Below the pieces are notes generated by a model, which was not told where the DNA came from, did not search any database, and was given only the letters and a program-made list of their open reading frames with translations. From Lysobacter sp. MMG2 (GTDB lineage: Bacteria; Pseudomonadota; Gammaproteobacteria; Xanthomonadales; Xanthomonadaceae): 64,000 nt of DNA. Position 1 is the stretch's first letter, and each line of letters begins with the position of its first letter. This document shows positions 1 through 9,933 of this stretch, piece after piece. Location: assembly GCF_016735495.2 (NCBI RefSeq), contig NZ_JAERQY020000002.1, positions 310,001-374,000 on the forward strand. Reading direction: 5' to 3'. The position numbers and the translations under genes are program-made.

Positions 1-24
1 CCGGCCTTCGCCGGGATGACGGTG
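1..24. repeat. Partial REP-type hairpin at window edge
   Basis: The first bases form GGCcttcGCC followed by GGGATGAC, the right half of the REP-type hairpin seen again near 5066, 15645, 25780 and 28014. Its left part lies outside the window. It sits 3' of the GGDEF-EAL gene. Confidence 0.5.
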
Positions 25-96
25 AGGTGGGTTGCCGTTGTCGGAGTGCCCGTGCGCTGCGGTCCCGCACCCCAGCCCCGCCGAAACGACGGTAAT

Positions 97-2229
97 TCAG
101 CGCCGCAACTGCAAGAACTCTTCCGCCGTCACCGGATGCCCCAGCCAATAACCCTGCGCGAAATCGCACCCCCGCTCGCGCAGGATCGAATACTGGCCTT
201 CCTTCTCCACACCCTCGGCCACCACCAGGATGCCCAGCGAATGCGCCATCGCGATGATCGCCGTGGTCAGCGCCAGATCGTCCGGATCGCGCAGCACATC
301 GGCCACGAAACTGCGGTCGATCTTCACCCCGTCCACCGGCACGCGGCGCAGATGGCTCAGGCCCGAGAAGCCGGTGCCGAAATCGTCCAGCCACACGCGC
401 ACGCCCATGCCGCGCAGTTCCGACAGCAGCGCGCTGGCATGAAGCTCGTCGCCGATCACCGCCGTCTCGGTCAGTTCCAGATGCAGCATGTCGGCGGAAA
501 GGCCGGTGTCGCGCAAACAGGCCGATACGACCTCCGGCAGATCGCCGCTGCGCAACTGACGCGGCGAGACGTTCACCGCGACGAACAACGGCTCCGGATC
601 CTTGCGTGCCTTCTGCCACGCCACCGCGTCCGAACACGCCGCGTGCAGCACCTGCGGGCCCAGCACTTCGATCAGGCCGCTCTGCTCGGCCACGTCGATG
701 AACACCGACGGCGCGACGAAGCCAAGCTCCGGATGACGCCAGCGCAGCAGCGCCTCGGCGCCGATCATCGCGCCGTCGACCAGACGGAACACCGGCTGGT
801 ACACCAGGCTCAGCTCGCCGCGATCCCACGCGCCGCGCAGTTCGTGTTCCAGATGCACGCGGCGCTCCACGGCCTGGTTCATCGCGCGGCTGTAGAAACG
901 GAAGCAGTTCTTGCCGGCGACCTTCGCCTGGTACATCGCGATGTCGCCGTTCTTCATCAGGCTGGTGCCGCCAGCGGCGTCCTCCGGGAACAATGTGATG
1001 CCGATCGACGTGCCCAGGAACACCTGTCGCCCCTGCACTTCCACCGGCACGCCCAGGTCGACCACCAGCGTTTCGGCGAGCTTGGTCGCCAGCGCGCGCA
1101 CGTCTTCCGCGGGGTCGTCGCGCCCCTGTACGAGGATCACGAACTCGTCGCCGCCGAAACGCGCCAGCAGCGCGTCCTCGCCGCCCACGCGCGCCACCGC
1201 GCCTTCGATCCGGCGCGCGCACTGCAGCAGCACTTCGTCGCCCGCGTCGTGGCCGAGCGTGTCGTTGACGCGCTTGAAGTCGTCGATGTCGGCGAACAGC
1301 AAGGCAAGCTGGCGACCGGCGCCGTGCATCTGGTCCAGACGTTCGTCCAGCGCTTCGCGGAACGCGAGCCGGTTCGCCAGGCCCGTGAGCGCATCGGTGT
1401 AGGCCATGCGCCGGATCTCGCGATCGTGGCGCGCCAGGCTGTGGCTCATGCGGTCGAACGCGCGCATGAGGTCGCCCACTTCGTCATTGCGTCCGTCAGC
1501 GGACGTGGTGGTGTCGAAATGGCCGGCCTCGATCTCCTGCGCCGACTCGGCGAGCCGGCGGATCGGACGCACCAGCAGGCGCTGGATCAACCACAGCGAG
1601 AGCGCGCCGAACACCAGCAGCCCCGCACCGAGCAGGCTGACCCAGATCACGTGGCGCTGGCCGAGCGTGTCCAGTCGCGCGCGCAGCTTGTCGACGGCCT
1701 GTTCCTGGAAGCGGCGCATCGCCTGCATGTCGTAACCCACGCGCACGCCGCCCACGCGCTGCTGGCCGATCAGGATCGGCATCGATACGTCCATGACGCG
1801 GTCGTCGAACTGGGTGTGCAGGCCGTTGGCGGCGATGACGCCCGCGGCCATCGCGTCGTCCATGCGCTTGCCGTAGGTGGCGATGTCTTCGCTGCCGTCG
1901 TGGACGACCTTGCCTTCCTCGTCGAACACGATGACGTAACGCACGTCGGGCATGCGCAGCGTGCCGCGCGCGAGCGCACCGACGGCGTCCAGGTCGGAGT
2001 AGTACAGCGGGTTGGTCAGCGTCGCGGCCAGTTGCGTCGCGGTGGCCTCGCCCTGGCGACGCAGGCTCTGGCCGATCATCGTGCGCATGGCCTGGCGGCT
2101 GACGCCTTCGACTTCGCGGCGCATCTGCTCCTGCCGGTTCAGCAGCAGCGCCACCAGCGCCAGCACGACCAGCATCGCCACGCCCATGAGGACGAGGAAG
2201 CGGGCCTGCAGCCCCATCCGCAGCCTCAT
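97..2229 (-). CDS. HAMP-GGDEF-EAL bifunctional c-di-GMP enzyme
   Basis: This is an inner-membrane protein of 710 residues predicted to make and/or degrade cyclic di-GMP. One N-terminal membrane helix (about 10-31), a periplasmic sensor region of about 160 residues, a second helix and a HAMP domain (about 195-270) precede a GGDEF domain and an EAL domain. The GGDEF signature (RFGGDEF, near 360) is intact. The EAL domain keeps EALLRW (near 490), DDFGTGFSGL, KIDRSF and the late AEGVE, so both activities are possible. The start overlaps the stop of the upstream PhnD-like gene by 4 bases (ATGA), so the two are translationally coupled and the binding protein is the likely partner of the sensor region. 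The ligand is unknown. Confidence 0.93.
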   Translation of the reverse strand: MRLRMGLQARFLVLMGVAMLVVLALVALLLNRQEQMRREVEGVSRQAMRTMIGQSLRRQGEATATQLAATLTNPLYYSDLDAVGALARGTLRMPDVRYVIVFDEEGKVVHDGSEDIATYGKRMDDAMAAGVIAANGLHTQFDDRVMDVSMPILIGQQRVGGVRVGYDMQAMRRFQEQAVDKLRARLDTLGQRHVIWVSLLGAGLLVFGALSLWLIQRLLVRPIRRLAESAQEIEAGHFDTTTSADGRNDEVGDLMRAFDRMSHSLARHDREIRRMAYTDALTGLANRLAFREALDERLDQMHGAGRQLALLFADIDDFKRVNDTLGHDAGDEVLLQCARRIEGAVARVGGEDALLARFGGDEFVILVQGRDDPAEDVRALATKLAETLVVDLGVPVEVQGRQVFLGTSIGITLFPEDAAGGTSLMKNGDIAMYQAKVAGKNCFRFYSRAMNQAVERRVHLEHELRGAWDRGELSLVYQPVFRLVDGAMIGAEALLRWRHPELGFVAPSVFIDVAEQSGLIEVLGPQVLHAACSDAVAWQKARKDPEPLFVAVNVSPRQLRSGDLPEVVSACLRDTGLSADMLHLELTETAVIGDELHASALLSELRGMGVRVWLDDFGTGFSGLSHLRRVPVDGVKIDRSFVADVLRDPDDLALTTAIIAMAHSLGILVVAEGVEKEGQYSILRERGCDFAQGYWLGHPVTAEEFLQLRR

Positions 2230-3170
2230 TCGACCTCCGAGCGGACCCGGGCGACGCCGTCGGAGATGCGGTCCAGCGCCTTCTGCGATGCGGGGTCGAC
2301 CGGCATGAAGCGGGTCGTGTTGAAAAAGCGCAGCAACGCGTCGCCGGCATCGGGATCGCCGGCGGCATCCGTGAGCACTTCACGCAGGCGCGCTTCCACG
2401 CGCGGATCGAGGTCGCCGCGCACCATTTCCACCGCGCGCGGGTAATCCACGGTCTGGCCGATCACCACCAGGTCGTTGCGGAACGACGGCGGCATGCGGT
2501 CCGGGTTCTGCCAGTCCAGGTTGCTCATCACCCCGACATCGGCCAGACCCTTGTGCACCCAGGTCGAGATGTTCAGCTCCGACCAGGCGAACAGGTAACC
2601 GACCGCGCCGCTGTCGATGCGGTCCTCGGGCGAGAGCAGGATTTCCAGCGACAGGCCGCGACGCAGCAGTTCGGCGGCGGGCACGAAGTAGGCGCTGGTC
2701 GAATTCGGCCGCTGGAAGGCGATGCTGTGGCCGCGCAGGTCGGCCAGCGAGCTCAGGCCGCTGTCGCGGCGAGCGAAGAACAGGCTGTGGTAATGACTGA
2801 CGCCGTCGCGCTCGGTCAGCAGCAACGGGTGTGCGCCGGCGCGCTGGCGCAGCAGCATCGCGGTGCCGGTGGTCTCGGTGACCCAGTCCACCCGGCCCCG
2901 GCGCAGGTAGCTGGCCATCTGCTGGGTGTCCTTGGCCATCAGGATGCGGCCTTCTCGGATGCCGACGTCGGCCAGGCGCGGGACCACGTAATCCAGCAGC
3001 GGCTTGAGCTGCTCGTAGTGCTTCTTGGGATCGTCGCTGATGCGGCCCAGTACCAGCACGCCGGAGTCGTTGCCCGCCCATGCCGCCAGCGGAGTAGCCG
3101 CCGAAGCCAGCGCGATGAGTGCGAGTGCGAACAGTCTCGGCTGGGCGATGCGGCGCAGGCTGGCGATCAA
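2226..3170 (-). CDS. PhnD-like periplasmic binding protein
   Basis: This resembles the substrate-binding proteins of phosphate/phosphite/phosphonate ABC transporters (PhnD family). After a signal peptide ending near AAWA it has the family pattern LGRISDDPKKHYEQLKPL near the N-terminus and PNSTSAYFVP in the middle. No permease or ATPase gene is nearby. The only partner is the overlapping GGDEF-EAL gene, so it probably presents a ligand to that sensor rather than feeding a transporter. I chose a TTG start at 3170, 9 bases after GAGGGG. The longer frame to 3236 would have to start inside the trmJ terminator. The ligand cannot be told from sequence. Confidence 0.8.
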   Translation of the reverse strand: MIASLRRIAQPRLFALALIALASAATPLAAWAGNDSGVLVLGRISDDPKKHYEQLKPLLDYVVPRLADVGIREGRILMAKDTQQMASYLRRGRVDWVTETTGTAMLLRQRAGAHPLLLTERDGVSHYHSLFFARRDSGLSSLADLRGHSIAFQRPNSTSAYFVPAAELLRRGLSLEILLSPEDRIDSGAVGYLFAWSELNISTWVHKGLADVGVMSNLDWQNPDRMPPSFRNDLVVIGQTVDYPRAVEMVRGDLDPRVEARLREVLTDAAGDPDAGDALLRFFNTTRFMPVDPASQKALDRISDGVARVRSEVE

Positions 3171-3210
3171 GTACGACGACCCCTCGGGATGCCGTCGGGC
3201 AGCGTAATCG

Positions 3211-3253
3211 AAAAGGCGGGCGGCCCGATACGGCAAACCGTCGGGCCGCCCGC
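3211..3253 (-). terminator. Intrinsic terminator after trmJ
   Basis: A 13-bp perfect stem (GCGGGCGGCCCGA and its complement, loop of 11) begins three bases after the trmJ stop and is followed on the minus strand by TTTT. It separates trmJ from the PhnD-like gene. Confidence 0.75.
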
Positions 3254-3256
3254 AGA

Positions 3257-4048
3257 TCAGCGTTTTGGCCCGGCGAGCATGGCCATGCGCTGGGCGTCGG
3301 CCAGGATGCCGCGCAGGATCCGCACCTCGCGCTCGTCCAGCCCCGCGCGCAGGTACAGGCGCCGCAGCTTGCGCATGGCCGATTCGGGGGCGCGGCCCTT
3401 GTGGAAGTCGATGGCGTCCAGGGTTTCGGCGAGCTGGGCGAAGAAGCCCTCCATCTGCGCATGCGAGGCGGGGGGATCGCGCGGTTCGGCGGTGTCGGCG
3501 TCGCCCTGCCCGGCCTGGGTCTCCAGCAGGGCCAGGCGCAGCTCGTAGCTGAGCACCTGCACCGCCGCGGCCAGGTTGAGCGAGCTGTACTCCGGGTTGG
3601 CCGGAATGTGCACCGAGGCGTGGCAGAGCTGGAGCTCGTCGTTGCTCAGGCCCGTGCGTTCGCGGCCGAAGACCAGCGCCACTTCGGCGCCGTCGGCGGC
3701 TTGCGCTACGCAGCGCGCGGCCGCTTCACGCGGCAGCAGTTCCTCCAGCTGGACGCGGCGGCTACGGGCGGTGCAACCCAGCACGAGGCGGCAGTCGGCC
3801 ACGGCCTCGGCCAGGGTCTGGCAGACGACGGCCTCGGCCAGGACGTCGTCGGCCCCGGCGGCCAGGGCGTAGGACTCGGCGCTGACGGCCTTCTCGGGGG
3901 CCACGAGGACCAGGCGCGACAGGCCCATGGTCTTCATTGCGCGCGCGGCCGAGCCCATGTTGCCGGGGTGTTGGGTGCCGACGAGGACGATGCGCAGGCG
4001 CGGAGCCGCGGCGGGCGGGTTGTTCATGGAATGGGATTCGGAACTCAT
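3257..4048 (-). CDS. trmJ: tRNA (Cm32/Um32) 2'-O-methyltransferase TrmJ
   Basis: A SPOUT-class RNA methyltransferase of about 263 residues, expected to 2'-O-methylate nucleotide 32 of tRNAs using S-adenosylmethionine. Family marks are the N-terminal VLVGTQHPGNMGSAARAMK, the middle VFGRERTGLSNDEL and the knotted SAM-binding segment IPANPEYSSLNLAAAVQV. The C-terminal extension usual for TrmJ is present. The ATG at 4048 is preferred over an upstream TTG; an in-frame ATG at 4027 is also possible. The gene is divergent from suhB and closed by a strong terminator. TrmJ next to suhB is a common arrangement in gammaproteobacteria. Confidence 0.93.
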   Translation of the reverse strand: MSSESHSMNNPPAAAPRLRIVLVGTQHPGNMGSAARAMKTMGLSRLVLVAPEKAVSAESYALAAGADDVLAEAVVCQTLAEAVADCRLVLGCTARSRRVQLEELLPREAAARCVAQAADGAEVALVFGRERTGLSNDELQLCHASVHIPANPEYSSLNLAAAVQVLSYELRLALLETQAGQGDADTAEPRDPPASHAQMEGFFAQLAETLDAIDFHKGRAPESAMRKLRRLYLRAGLDEREVRILRGILADAQRMAMLAGPKR

Positions 4049-4163
4049 GGCGCGCAATGGTAAACTCCGCGCCCCGGCCGCGACCCCGTCGTGATATGCC
4101 GGCCCGCTCTTTCACCGCCGCCAGTCCATCCCCACCCCGTCCCCCGAACGAGGCCGCTCGCCC

Positions 4164-4982
4164 ATGCAGAAACCCGCCGTAACCCTCATGGTCAAGGCCG
4201 CCCGCGCCGCCGGCAACGTCCTGTTGCGCCACATGAACAAGCTCGACGCCCTCAACGTGGTCGAGAAGGACCGTATGGACTACGCCAGCGAAGTCGACGG
4301 CCTGGCGGAGAAGGAGATCATCAAGGAATTCCGCCGCGCCACGCCCGACTACGCCATCCTCGGCGAAGAAACCGGCTCCACCGGCCACCACCGCTTCACC
4401 TGGGTGATCGACCCGCTCGACGGCACCAGCAACTACCTGCACGGCATTCCGCATTTCTGCGTGTCGATCGCGCTGGTGGAAAACGGCGAGCCGATCCATG
4501 GCGTGATCTTCGATCCGCTGCGCAACGACCTGTTCACCGCCAGCCGCGGCAGCGGCGCGACGCTCAACGAGCGCAAGATCCGCATCGCCGACCGCAAGGA
4601 CCTGTCCGGCGCGATGATCATCACCGGCTTCCCGCCGCGCGAACGCGAGCGCGCCAGCGCGCAGCTCAAGTGCGTGGACTCGCTGCTGGTGGAGGCCGAG
4701 GACATCCGCCGCACCGGTTCGGCCGCGCTGGACCTGGCCTGGGTCGCCTGCGGCCGTGCCGACGCCTACTTCGAAGCCGGCGTGAAGCCGTGGGACATCG
4801 CCGCCGGTGTGCTGCTGGTGCGCGAGGCCGGCGGCAAGGTCTGCGATTTCCGCGGCCGCAGCACGGGCCCGATGGACAACCGCGGCCTCGCCGGCCGCCA
4901 GCTCGTCGCCGGCAACCTCAAGATCTGCGACGCCTTGCAGCAGAAGATCGTCAACACGGGCTATGCGGCGGCGTTCGACTGA
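4164..4982 (+). CDS. suhB: Inositol-1-monophosphatase SuhB
   Basis: A 272-residue Mg2+-dependent phosphatase of the inositol monophosphatase family. It carries the metal-binding motifs GEET (near 72), [12 protein letters not shown] (near 87) and the C-terminal [10 protein letters not shown]. In enterobacteria SuhB also acts in ribosomal RNA transcription antitermination; whether that holds here is unknown. The gene is alone on the plus strand, divergent from trmJ, and followed by a clear terminator at 5007-5035. Confidence 0.95.
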   Translation: MQKPAVTLMVKAARAAGNVLLRHMNKLDALNVVEKDRMDYASEVDGLAEKEIIKEFRRATPDYAILGEETGSTGHHRFTWVIDPLDGTSNYLHGIPHFCVSIALVENGEPIHGVIFDPLRNDLFTASRGSGATLNERKIRIADRKDLSGAMIITGFPPRERERASAQLKCVDSLLVEAEDIRRTGSAALDLAWVACGRADAYFEAGVKPWDIAAGVLLVREAGGKVCDFRGRSTGPMDNRGLAGRQLVAGNLKICDALQQKIVNTGYAAAFD

Positions 4983-5006
4983 GCGACCCGCCCCATTGCG
5001 CATCGC

Positions 5007-5035
5007 AAAAAAGCCGCGCACTGCGCGGCTTTTTT
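5007..5035 (+). terminator. Terminator after suhB
   Basis: An AAAAAAGCCGCGCA arm, a short loop and TGCGCGGCTTTTTT form a perfect hairpin with A and T runs on both sides. It can act in both directions, although the minus-strand gene on the right also ends close by (5096). Confidence 0.85.
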
Positions 5036-5065
5036 GTGGACCGTGACGTCGACGTTCGCCCTGCC

Positions 5066-5095
5066 GTCATCCCGGTTCCGGCCTGCACGCGGACT
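5066..5095. repeat. Partial REP-type sequence
   Basis: The stretch begins GTCATCCCGG and resembles one arm of the dispersed core-genome hairpin, but the second arm is eroded. It lies between suhB and the stop of the DUF1963-type gene. Confidence 0.4.
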
Positions 5096-6469
5096 TCAAT
5101 AGCAATCCGAGAACGCCTCCAGCCGCTGCGGATGCGCATCGCACCCGTAGACGTAGCCCGCGCCCGCATCGCCCAGCGCGAAGTCTTCGGTGACATCGCC
5201 GAACTGCATCAGGAAACGCATCGGCTGGCCACAATCCGGGCAGGTCGCGCCGTGCACGCCCTGGATCAGCGCGGGGTATCCGCCCACGATGATCAGGTCG
5301 CTGGCGATGTACGCATGGCCCCGCGTATCGCCGGTGATCAGCATGCCGAGCAGACGATCGGGATGCGCGGTCGCGGACCCAAGGGCCGCTTTCAGCTCCG
5401 GCATGCGCTCGAAGAACCAGTCGGCATCGGGCCATTCGCCGTCGCCTTCGTCGTCGCCGGCGGGCACCTCGTTCGGCGGAATCGCCAGCGGCATGACGGC
5501 GCATGGCGCGAGTTTCGGACCCGGCGGCGCAGGCATCGGCTGCAGTTCGTCGGAACGGGCATGGCAACGCACCACCAGCGCATGTTCGTGCTCGTCCAGG
5601 TACACGCTCAACACGCGATCGCGCCACACCGGATGCGCGGTGCCTTCCAGCGGCACCTGCAACAGGAACAGCGCCGGGTGACCTGCCGCGTCCACGGGCC
5701 ACGTCTCGCCCGGCGCGGACAACGGGTCGCCGCCGACACGCGCGATCGGATCGCCCGCCGCGCCTTCTGCGACCGGCCGGTACATCAGCCGGTACTCGCC
5801 ACGGCGCGCGGTCGTATCGATCAGGTCGATCAGGCGCTCGCGCTCGTCCGGAGCGAGTTTCGCGAAATCCTCACGCGTCTGCGCTTCGGCCTTGCGTCCG
5901 CCGCGCGTGCCCCACCACAACGGCAGGCCGATCAAGGCGGCCACGGCCAGCGCCGCAGCGCCGAGCTTCGCCAACGCGAGCAGCGATGTGCCAAGCACAC
6001 CCGGCGCCAGGTTGCGCGACAGGACGAACGCACAGGCGGCCGTCCACGCGAGACCGACCAGCCACCACGCGATCGTGCGCACGCGGGGAAGCAACGTCTG
6101 CCGCCATTGGAACGCACTGCCCCACAAGGTGAACGTCATCAGGCCCAGCCCGCACGCCCACGTGAACACCAGCGGCCAGAACGTTTCCGCGCGCGGTGCG
6201 GCGCAGTTGCTGTAGTGGATGAAGACATCCGTGCGCGGCCACCATGCCTGCACGACGCCGACCAGCATCGCGAAGATCGCGCCCGTGGCCACGCGCGCGA
6301 TCCACACCGCCGGACGCTGCACCCAGCGCTTCCACGCCAGCGCGACCGGCACCGTCCACGCCAGCACCGTCGCGGCGGCCCACATCACTTCACGTTTCGG
6401 CGTCGTCGCCAGAAACACCGACAGGACCAGCGACAAGACCAGCGCCGGCCAGAACACGAACGGGCTCAT
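5096..6469 (-). CDS. Multi-pass membrane protein with DUF1963 (YwqG-like) C-terminus
   Basis: A protein of 457 residues with two parts. The first 195 residues or so contain about six hydrophobic helices. The cytoplasmic C-terminal half resembles DUF1963/YwqG proteins: RVGGDPLSAPGETWP followed by HPALFLLQV, and near the end a CPDCGQPM segment with LMQFGDV. DUF1963 proteins are commonly soluble and of unknown function; fusion to a membrane domain is less usual. The ATG at 6469 was chosen because GAGGGGAAGGA precedes it; an in-frame codon at 6487 is an alternative. It is a single gene with no evident operon partner. Confidence 0.75.
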   Translation of the reverse strand: MSPFVFWPALVLSLVLSVFLATTPKREVMWAAATVLAWTVPVALAWKRWVQRPAVWIARVATGAIFAMLVGVVQAWWPRTDVFIHYSNCAAPRAETFWPLVFTWACGLGLMTFTLWGSAFQWRQTLLPRVRTIAWWLVGLAWTAACAFVLSRNLAPGVLGTSLLALAKLGAAALAVAALIGLPLWWGTRGGRKAEAQTREDFAKLAPDERERLIDLIDTTARRGEYRLMYRPVAEGAAGDPIARVGGDPLSAPGETWPVDAAGHPALFLLQVPLEGTAHPVWRDRVLSVYLDEHEHALVVRCHARSDELQPMPAPPGPKLAPCAVMPLAIPPNEVPAGDDEGDGEWPDADWFFERMPELKAALGSATAHPDRLLGMLITGDTRGHAYIASDLIIVGGYPALIQGVHGATCPDCGQPMRFLMQFGDVTEDFALGDAGAGYVYGCDAHPQRLEAFSDCY

Positions 6470-6647
6470 TCCTTCCCCTCGGACCATTCCTTTGTCAGGC
6501 GACCGGAATGCACGTCGGCCGCCGCCCCGTGCCGATGCTATTGCATGGCCGATGCCTGCGGGTGCGTCACGCGCTGTAGACCCAACCGGCGCCCTACCCG
6601 GTCGAGCACGCGACCGGCCTGTTCGCGATGCGGTACGAGGCGGCGCG

Positions 6648-6974
6648 TCAGCCGCGTGCGCGGTGCCATTCGCCCAGAGGCAGCAGCACCTGCGGTTCGC
6701 GCGGTCGCTGCAGCATCGGCTCGATGCGGGCGTCGTACTCCATGCGGTATGGCTTCATCTGGTTGCGCAGGAAGGATTCGACGTCAGGCTCGGCCCAGCG
6801 TTCGTACAACGTGAACTGGTTCGGATCGCCCGCGTCCTGGTGCGCGTAGCAGGCGATGAACTCGGGCTCGCGCGACATGGCCTGCGCGATGGCGTGGAAC
6901 TCGCGTTTCCAGTCCTCCACGCGCTCGGGCCTGACATGCAGCTTCACGTAGAAAATGAGTTCGTCGTTGGCCAT
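6648..6974 (-). CDS. Antibiotic biosynthesis monooxygenase (ABM) domain protein
   Basis: A 108-residue single-domain protein of the ABM/putative quinol monooxygenase fold. Visible family features are the first strand ELIFYVKLHVRPE, a helix starting WKREFHAIAQAM, then ACYAHQDAGDPNQFTLYERWA, which matches the usual pattern of strand, short turn and YERW. Such proteins dimerise and oxidise small quinol-like or aromatic compounds, or act as stress-related enzymes; the substrate is unknown. The start at 6974 follows AGGAGAAG. The open frame runs further upstream but that part has shadow-like composition. Confidence 0.82.
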   Translation of the reverse strand: MANDELIFYVKLHVRPERVEDWKREFHAIAQAMSREPEFIACYAHQDAGDPNQFTLYERWAEPDVESFLRNQMKPYRMEYDARIEPMLQRPREPQVLLPLGEWHRARG

Positions 6975-7134
6975 CCACTTCTCCTGTCGGGGCGCGACGT
7001 CTGCGCACGCGCGGATTCTCCCGCATTCGCGCGCACCGTCGCCACCCCGCCGAACCCGCATCGCGAGCGCGCCTGCGATCCCCCACCGCAAGCGCGCTCC
7101 AGCGATGCGTGCCCGAAGGCACTGTCGCGGCGTG

Positions 7135-9729
7135 TTACGCCGCCGCGCGCGTGGCCGCTGCGCGGCGCTCGCCGATGACGAACTGACGCACCGCGCCGGA
7201 GAGCGCGCGCGCCTGCTCTTCCATGCTGTGCGCGGACGCCGACGCTTCCTCCACCAGCGCCGCGTTCTGCTGCGTGCCTTCGTCCATGTTGGCGATCGCA
7301 TTGCTCACCAGTTCGATCCCGGCGCTCTGCTCCTGCGAGGCGGTGGAGATGTCGGCCATGATGTCGGTGACGCGACGCACGGACGCGACGATCTCGGTCA
7401 TCGTCGTGCCGGCGCGATCCACCAGCGCCGAACCGTCGTTGACCTTGGCCACCGAGGTTTCGATCAGCGACTTGATTTCCTTGGCCGCGTTGGCCGAACG
7501 CTGCGCCAGCGCGCGCACTTCCGCGGCGACGACCGCGAAACCGCGTCCGCTCTCGCCCGCGCGCGCCGCCTCGACGGCGGCGTTGAGCGCCAGGATGTTG
7601 GTCTGGAACGCGATGCCGTCGATGGTGCCGATGATCTCGGCGATGCGGTGCGAGGACGCTTCGATCTCGCGCATCGTCGCCACGGCACTGCCCACCACTT
7701 CGCCGCCCTGCGAGGCGACGTTGGCCGCCTCGATCGCGAACTGGTTGGCCTGGCGTGCGGACTCGGCGTTCTGGCGCACGGTGGAGGTGAGTTCCTCCAT
7801 CGACGCGGCGGTTTCCTCCAGGCTCGCGGCCTGCTGTTCGGTGCGGCGCGAAAGATCGGCGTTGCCGGCGGCGATCTCCGCGGCGGCGCCGTCGATCGCG
7901 CCGGAGGCTTCCTGGATGCGGCCGACGATGCCGGTGAGCTGCGCGATCGTGGCGTCGGCATCGTCGCGCATGCGCGCGAACACGCCGTGGAAGTCGCCGT
8001 GCATGCGTTCGGTGAGGTCGCCGCGCGCGATGGCCCGCAGCAGGCGCGAGGCTTCGCCCAGGTTGTGGTCGCTCACCGACATCATCGCGTTGAGGCCGTC
8101 GACCATCGCGCGGAAGTCGTGCTGGAACCGCGCCGCGTCGCCGCGCACGCTGAAATCGCCGGCAGCGGCGGCCGCGGACAGGCGCTTGATCTCGTGGTTG
8201 ATCGCCGACAGGTTCGCCTTGACGGTGTCCATGGTCTGCGTGAGCACGGCCTTCTCGCCGGGCAGGCGTTCCATGTCGATCGACAGGTCGCCGACCGCGT
8301 AGCGGCGCATCACGTCGGCCAGCTGCATCTTCACCTCGATGTGCGCGGCGACCAGTGCGTTGGTGTCGCGCACCATCTCGCCGTACTGGCCGGGGAAGGT
8401 GTCGGCGTCCATGCGATGGCTGATCTCGCCGGCTTCGTGCCGTCGCGCCATCTCGCGTTGTGCCGCGATCACCGACTGCACGCGCTCGCGCATGCGCGCC
8501 ATCGATTGCTGCAGGCGGCCGAGTTCGTCGTGGCGCGCGCGCGGCATCGCGCTGTCCAGACGCCCCTGGGCGACGTCATCGGCAAGACGGGCGACTTCGG
8601 CCAGAGGCTGGGTCACCGTGCGGCGCACGCACCACCACGACACGCCCAGGATCAGCATCAGCGTGACCAGCGATGCGACCGCGATGAGCACGGCCAGCGC
8701 ATGCGAGGCAGCGACGATCTGCGCCTTCGGCTCGGCCGCGACGACCGCCCAGTTCCAGGCGGGGAAGCTTTCCACGGCGACGAGCGTGGGCTCGGCGGCG
8801 GACTTCGTCGCACCCGCCAGATCCACTTCGACGAGCCCGCCGCCCGCGGCCACCGCAGTACGCAGCGCCTGCTGGCCGGCCGTGTCGAGGATTCCGCGCA
8901 GCGGCGTGCCTTCGTCGGTCGGATGGATGACCAGCGACTCCTCGCCCTCGCGCGCGGTGTCGATCACCAGGAAATGCCCGCGCTCGCCGATGCGCATGGC
9001 GCGGGTGCGTTCCTTCAGCGCAGCCAGCTCGCTGCCGTAGTCCTTGCCGACGAACAGCACACCGACCAGCGCGCCCGCATCGTCGTGCAACGGGCGGTAG
9101 TGCGTCATGTAGGCGCGGCCGAACAGCGTGGCCTTGCCGGTATACGCCTGGTTCTTCAGAAGGCGCGCATAGGCCGGCGAATCGTGCGCCAGGCGCGTGC
9201 CGATGACGCGCTCGCCCTTCTCGTTGCGCAGCGAAGTGGCGACGCGGACGAAGTCGCCTCCTTCGCGGGCGAACACCGTGGCGACGGCGCCGGTGTCCTG
9301 GGTGAAGCGATCGACCGGAGCGAACGATGCGTCGACGGTCTGCCCGTCCAGCGAGAGCTTCGGCGTGCCGTCCTTGTTCGCGGTCAGTGCCACCGGCCCA
9401 CCGAGCAAGGTCGCCTGCAACGCGCCGCCGAGCGTCTTCGTGGCGTCGGTCAGGCTGGCCTCATAGGTGGCGACGTTGTCGCGCAGGATGCGCGCCGCCG
9501 AGCGCAGGTCGTGGCCGGCGCGTTCTTCGATGGCCTGCGAGGCCTGGCGGCTCACCATGACGGTGAGGCCGGCCATCATCACCACCATCGTGACGACGAG
9601 CACCACGCCGATCTGGCGGCCGAGCGAGGCGCGCACCCAGCTCGCGCGCGACGGCGCGGCGGTGGATCGTCGATAAGCAAGCGGAGCCACCGCGACGGGC
9701 GCGGTGCGGGGCACTTCGGACGGAGTCAT
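7135..9729 (-). CDS. Methyl-accepting chemotaxis protein with Cache sensor
   Basis: A transmembrane chemoreceptor of about 864 residues. The N-terminal helix is followed by a large periplasmic region (about 60-340) with features of Cache_3/Cache_2 sensors, a second helix near 350, HAMP segments (about 367 onward, apparently more than one) and a long coiled-coil signalling domain. The hairpin tip [18 protein letters not shown] lies near 705-733. There is no C-terminal receptor pentapeptide tether. No che genes are adjacent, so it feeds a chemotaxis system encoded elsewhere. The ATG at 9729 (MTPSEVP) was chosen; the longer open frame to 9900 runs back to the secF terminator. The ligand is unknown. 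Confidence 0.92.
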   Translation of the reverse strand: MTPSEVPRTAPVAVAPLAYRRSTAAPSRASWVRASLGRQIGVVLVVTMVVMMAGLTVMVSRQASQAIEERAGHDLRSAARILRDNVATYEASLTDATKTLGGALQATLLGGPVALTANKDGTPKLSLDGQTVDASFAPVDRFTQDTGAVATVFAREGGDFVRVATSLRNEKGERVIGTRLAHDSPAYARLLKNQAYTGKATLFGRAYMTHYRPLHDDAGALVGVLFVGKDYGSELAALKERTRAMRIGERGHFLVIDTAREGEESLVIHPTDEGTPLRGILDTAGQQALRTAVAAGGGLVEVDLAGATKSAAEPTLVAVESFPAWNWAVVAAEPKAQIVAASHALAVLIAVASLVTLMLILGVSWWCVRRTVTQPLAEVARLADDVAQGRLDSAMPRARHDELGRLQQSMARMRERVQSVIAAQREMARRHEAGEISHRMDADTFPGQYGEMVRDTNALVAAHIEVKMQLADVMRRYAVGDLSIDMERLPGEKAVLTQTMDTVKANLSAINHEIKRLSAAAAAGDFSVRGDAARFQHDFRAMVDGLNAMMSVSDHNLGEASRLLRAIARGDLTERMHGDFHGVFARMRDDADATIAQLTGIVGRIQEASGAIDGAAAEIAAGNADLSRRTEQQAASLEETAASMEELTSTVRQNAESARQANQFAIEAANVASQGGEVVGSAVATMREIEASSHRIAEIIGTIDGIAFQTNILALNAAVEAARAGESGRGFAVVAAEVRALAQRSANAAKEIKSLIETSVAKVNDGSALVDRAGTTMTEIVASVRRVTDIMADISTASQEQSAGIELVSNAIANMDEGTQQNAALVEEASASAHSMEEQARALSGAVRQFVIGERRAAATRAAA

Positions 9730-9884
9730 GGGGCGCGGGTCGGGTGTGGGGTTCGACTCGTTAACGACCGGGGCCGGTGTGACTTGAGTCGCAGTTTTGT
9801 GACACCGCCCGGTGCGGCACATGCCGCCCCGCCGAGGCCCGCGCCTCACGGGCTGCCCCCGATGTCGGACACCCGCGCGCCAAC

Positions 9885-9915
9885 GAAAAAGGCCGCGCAA
9901 TGCGCGGCCTTTTCG
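9885..9915 (-). terminator. Terminator of the secDF operon
   Basis: AAAAAGGCCGCGCA, a two-base loop and its complement followed by TTTTTCG on the minus strand form a textbook intrinsic terminator. It lies just 3' of secF and 5' of the chemoreceptor gene. Confidence 0.85.
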
Positions 9916-9933
9916 AACCTCCGGCGCGGCCCG

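Noticed and set aside
16..2445. 809-residue plus-strand open frame antisense to the GGDEF-EAL gene
   Set aside because: It mirrors a clear c-di-GMP enzyme on the other strand; the product is His/Arg/Gln-rich low-complexity typical of GC-rich antisense frames.
3170..3236. N-terminal extension of the PhnD-like protein
   Set aside because: It would begin inside the trmJ terminator hairpin; a TTG with a good ribosome-binding site and signal peptide lies at 3170.
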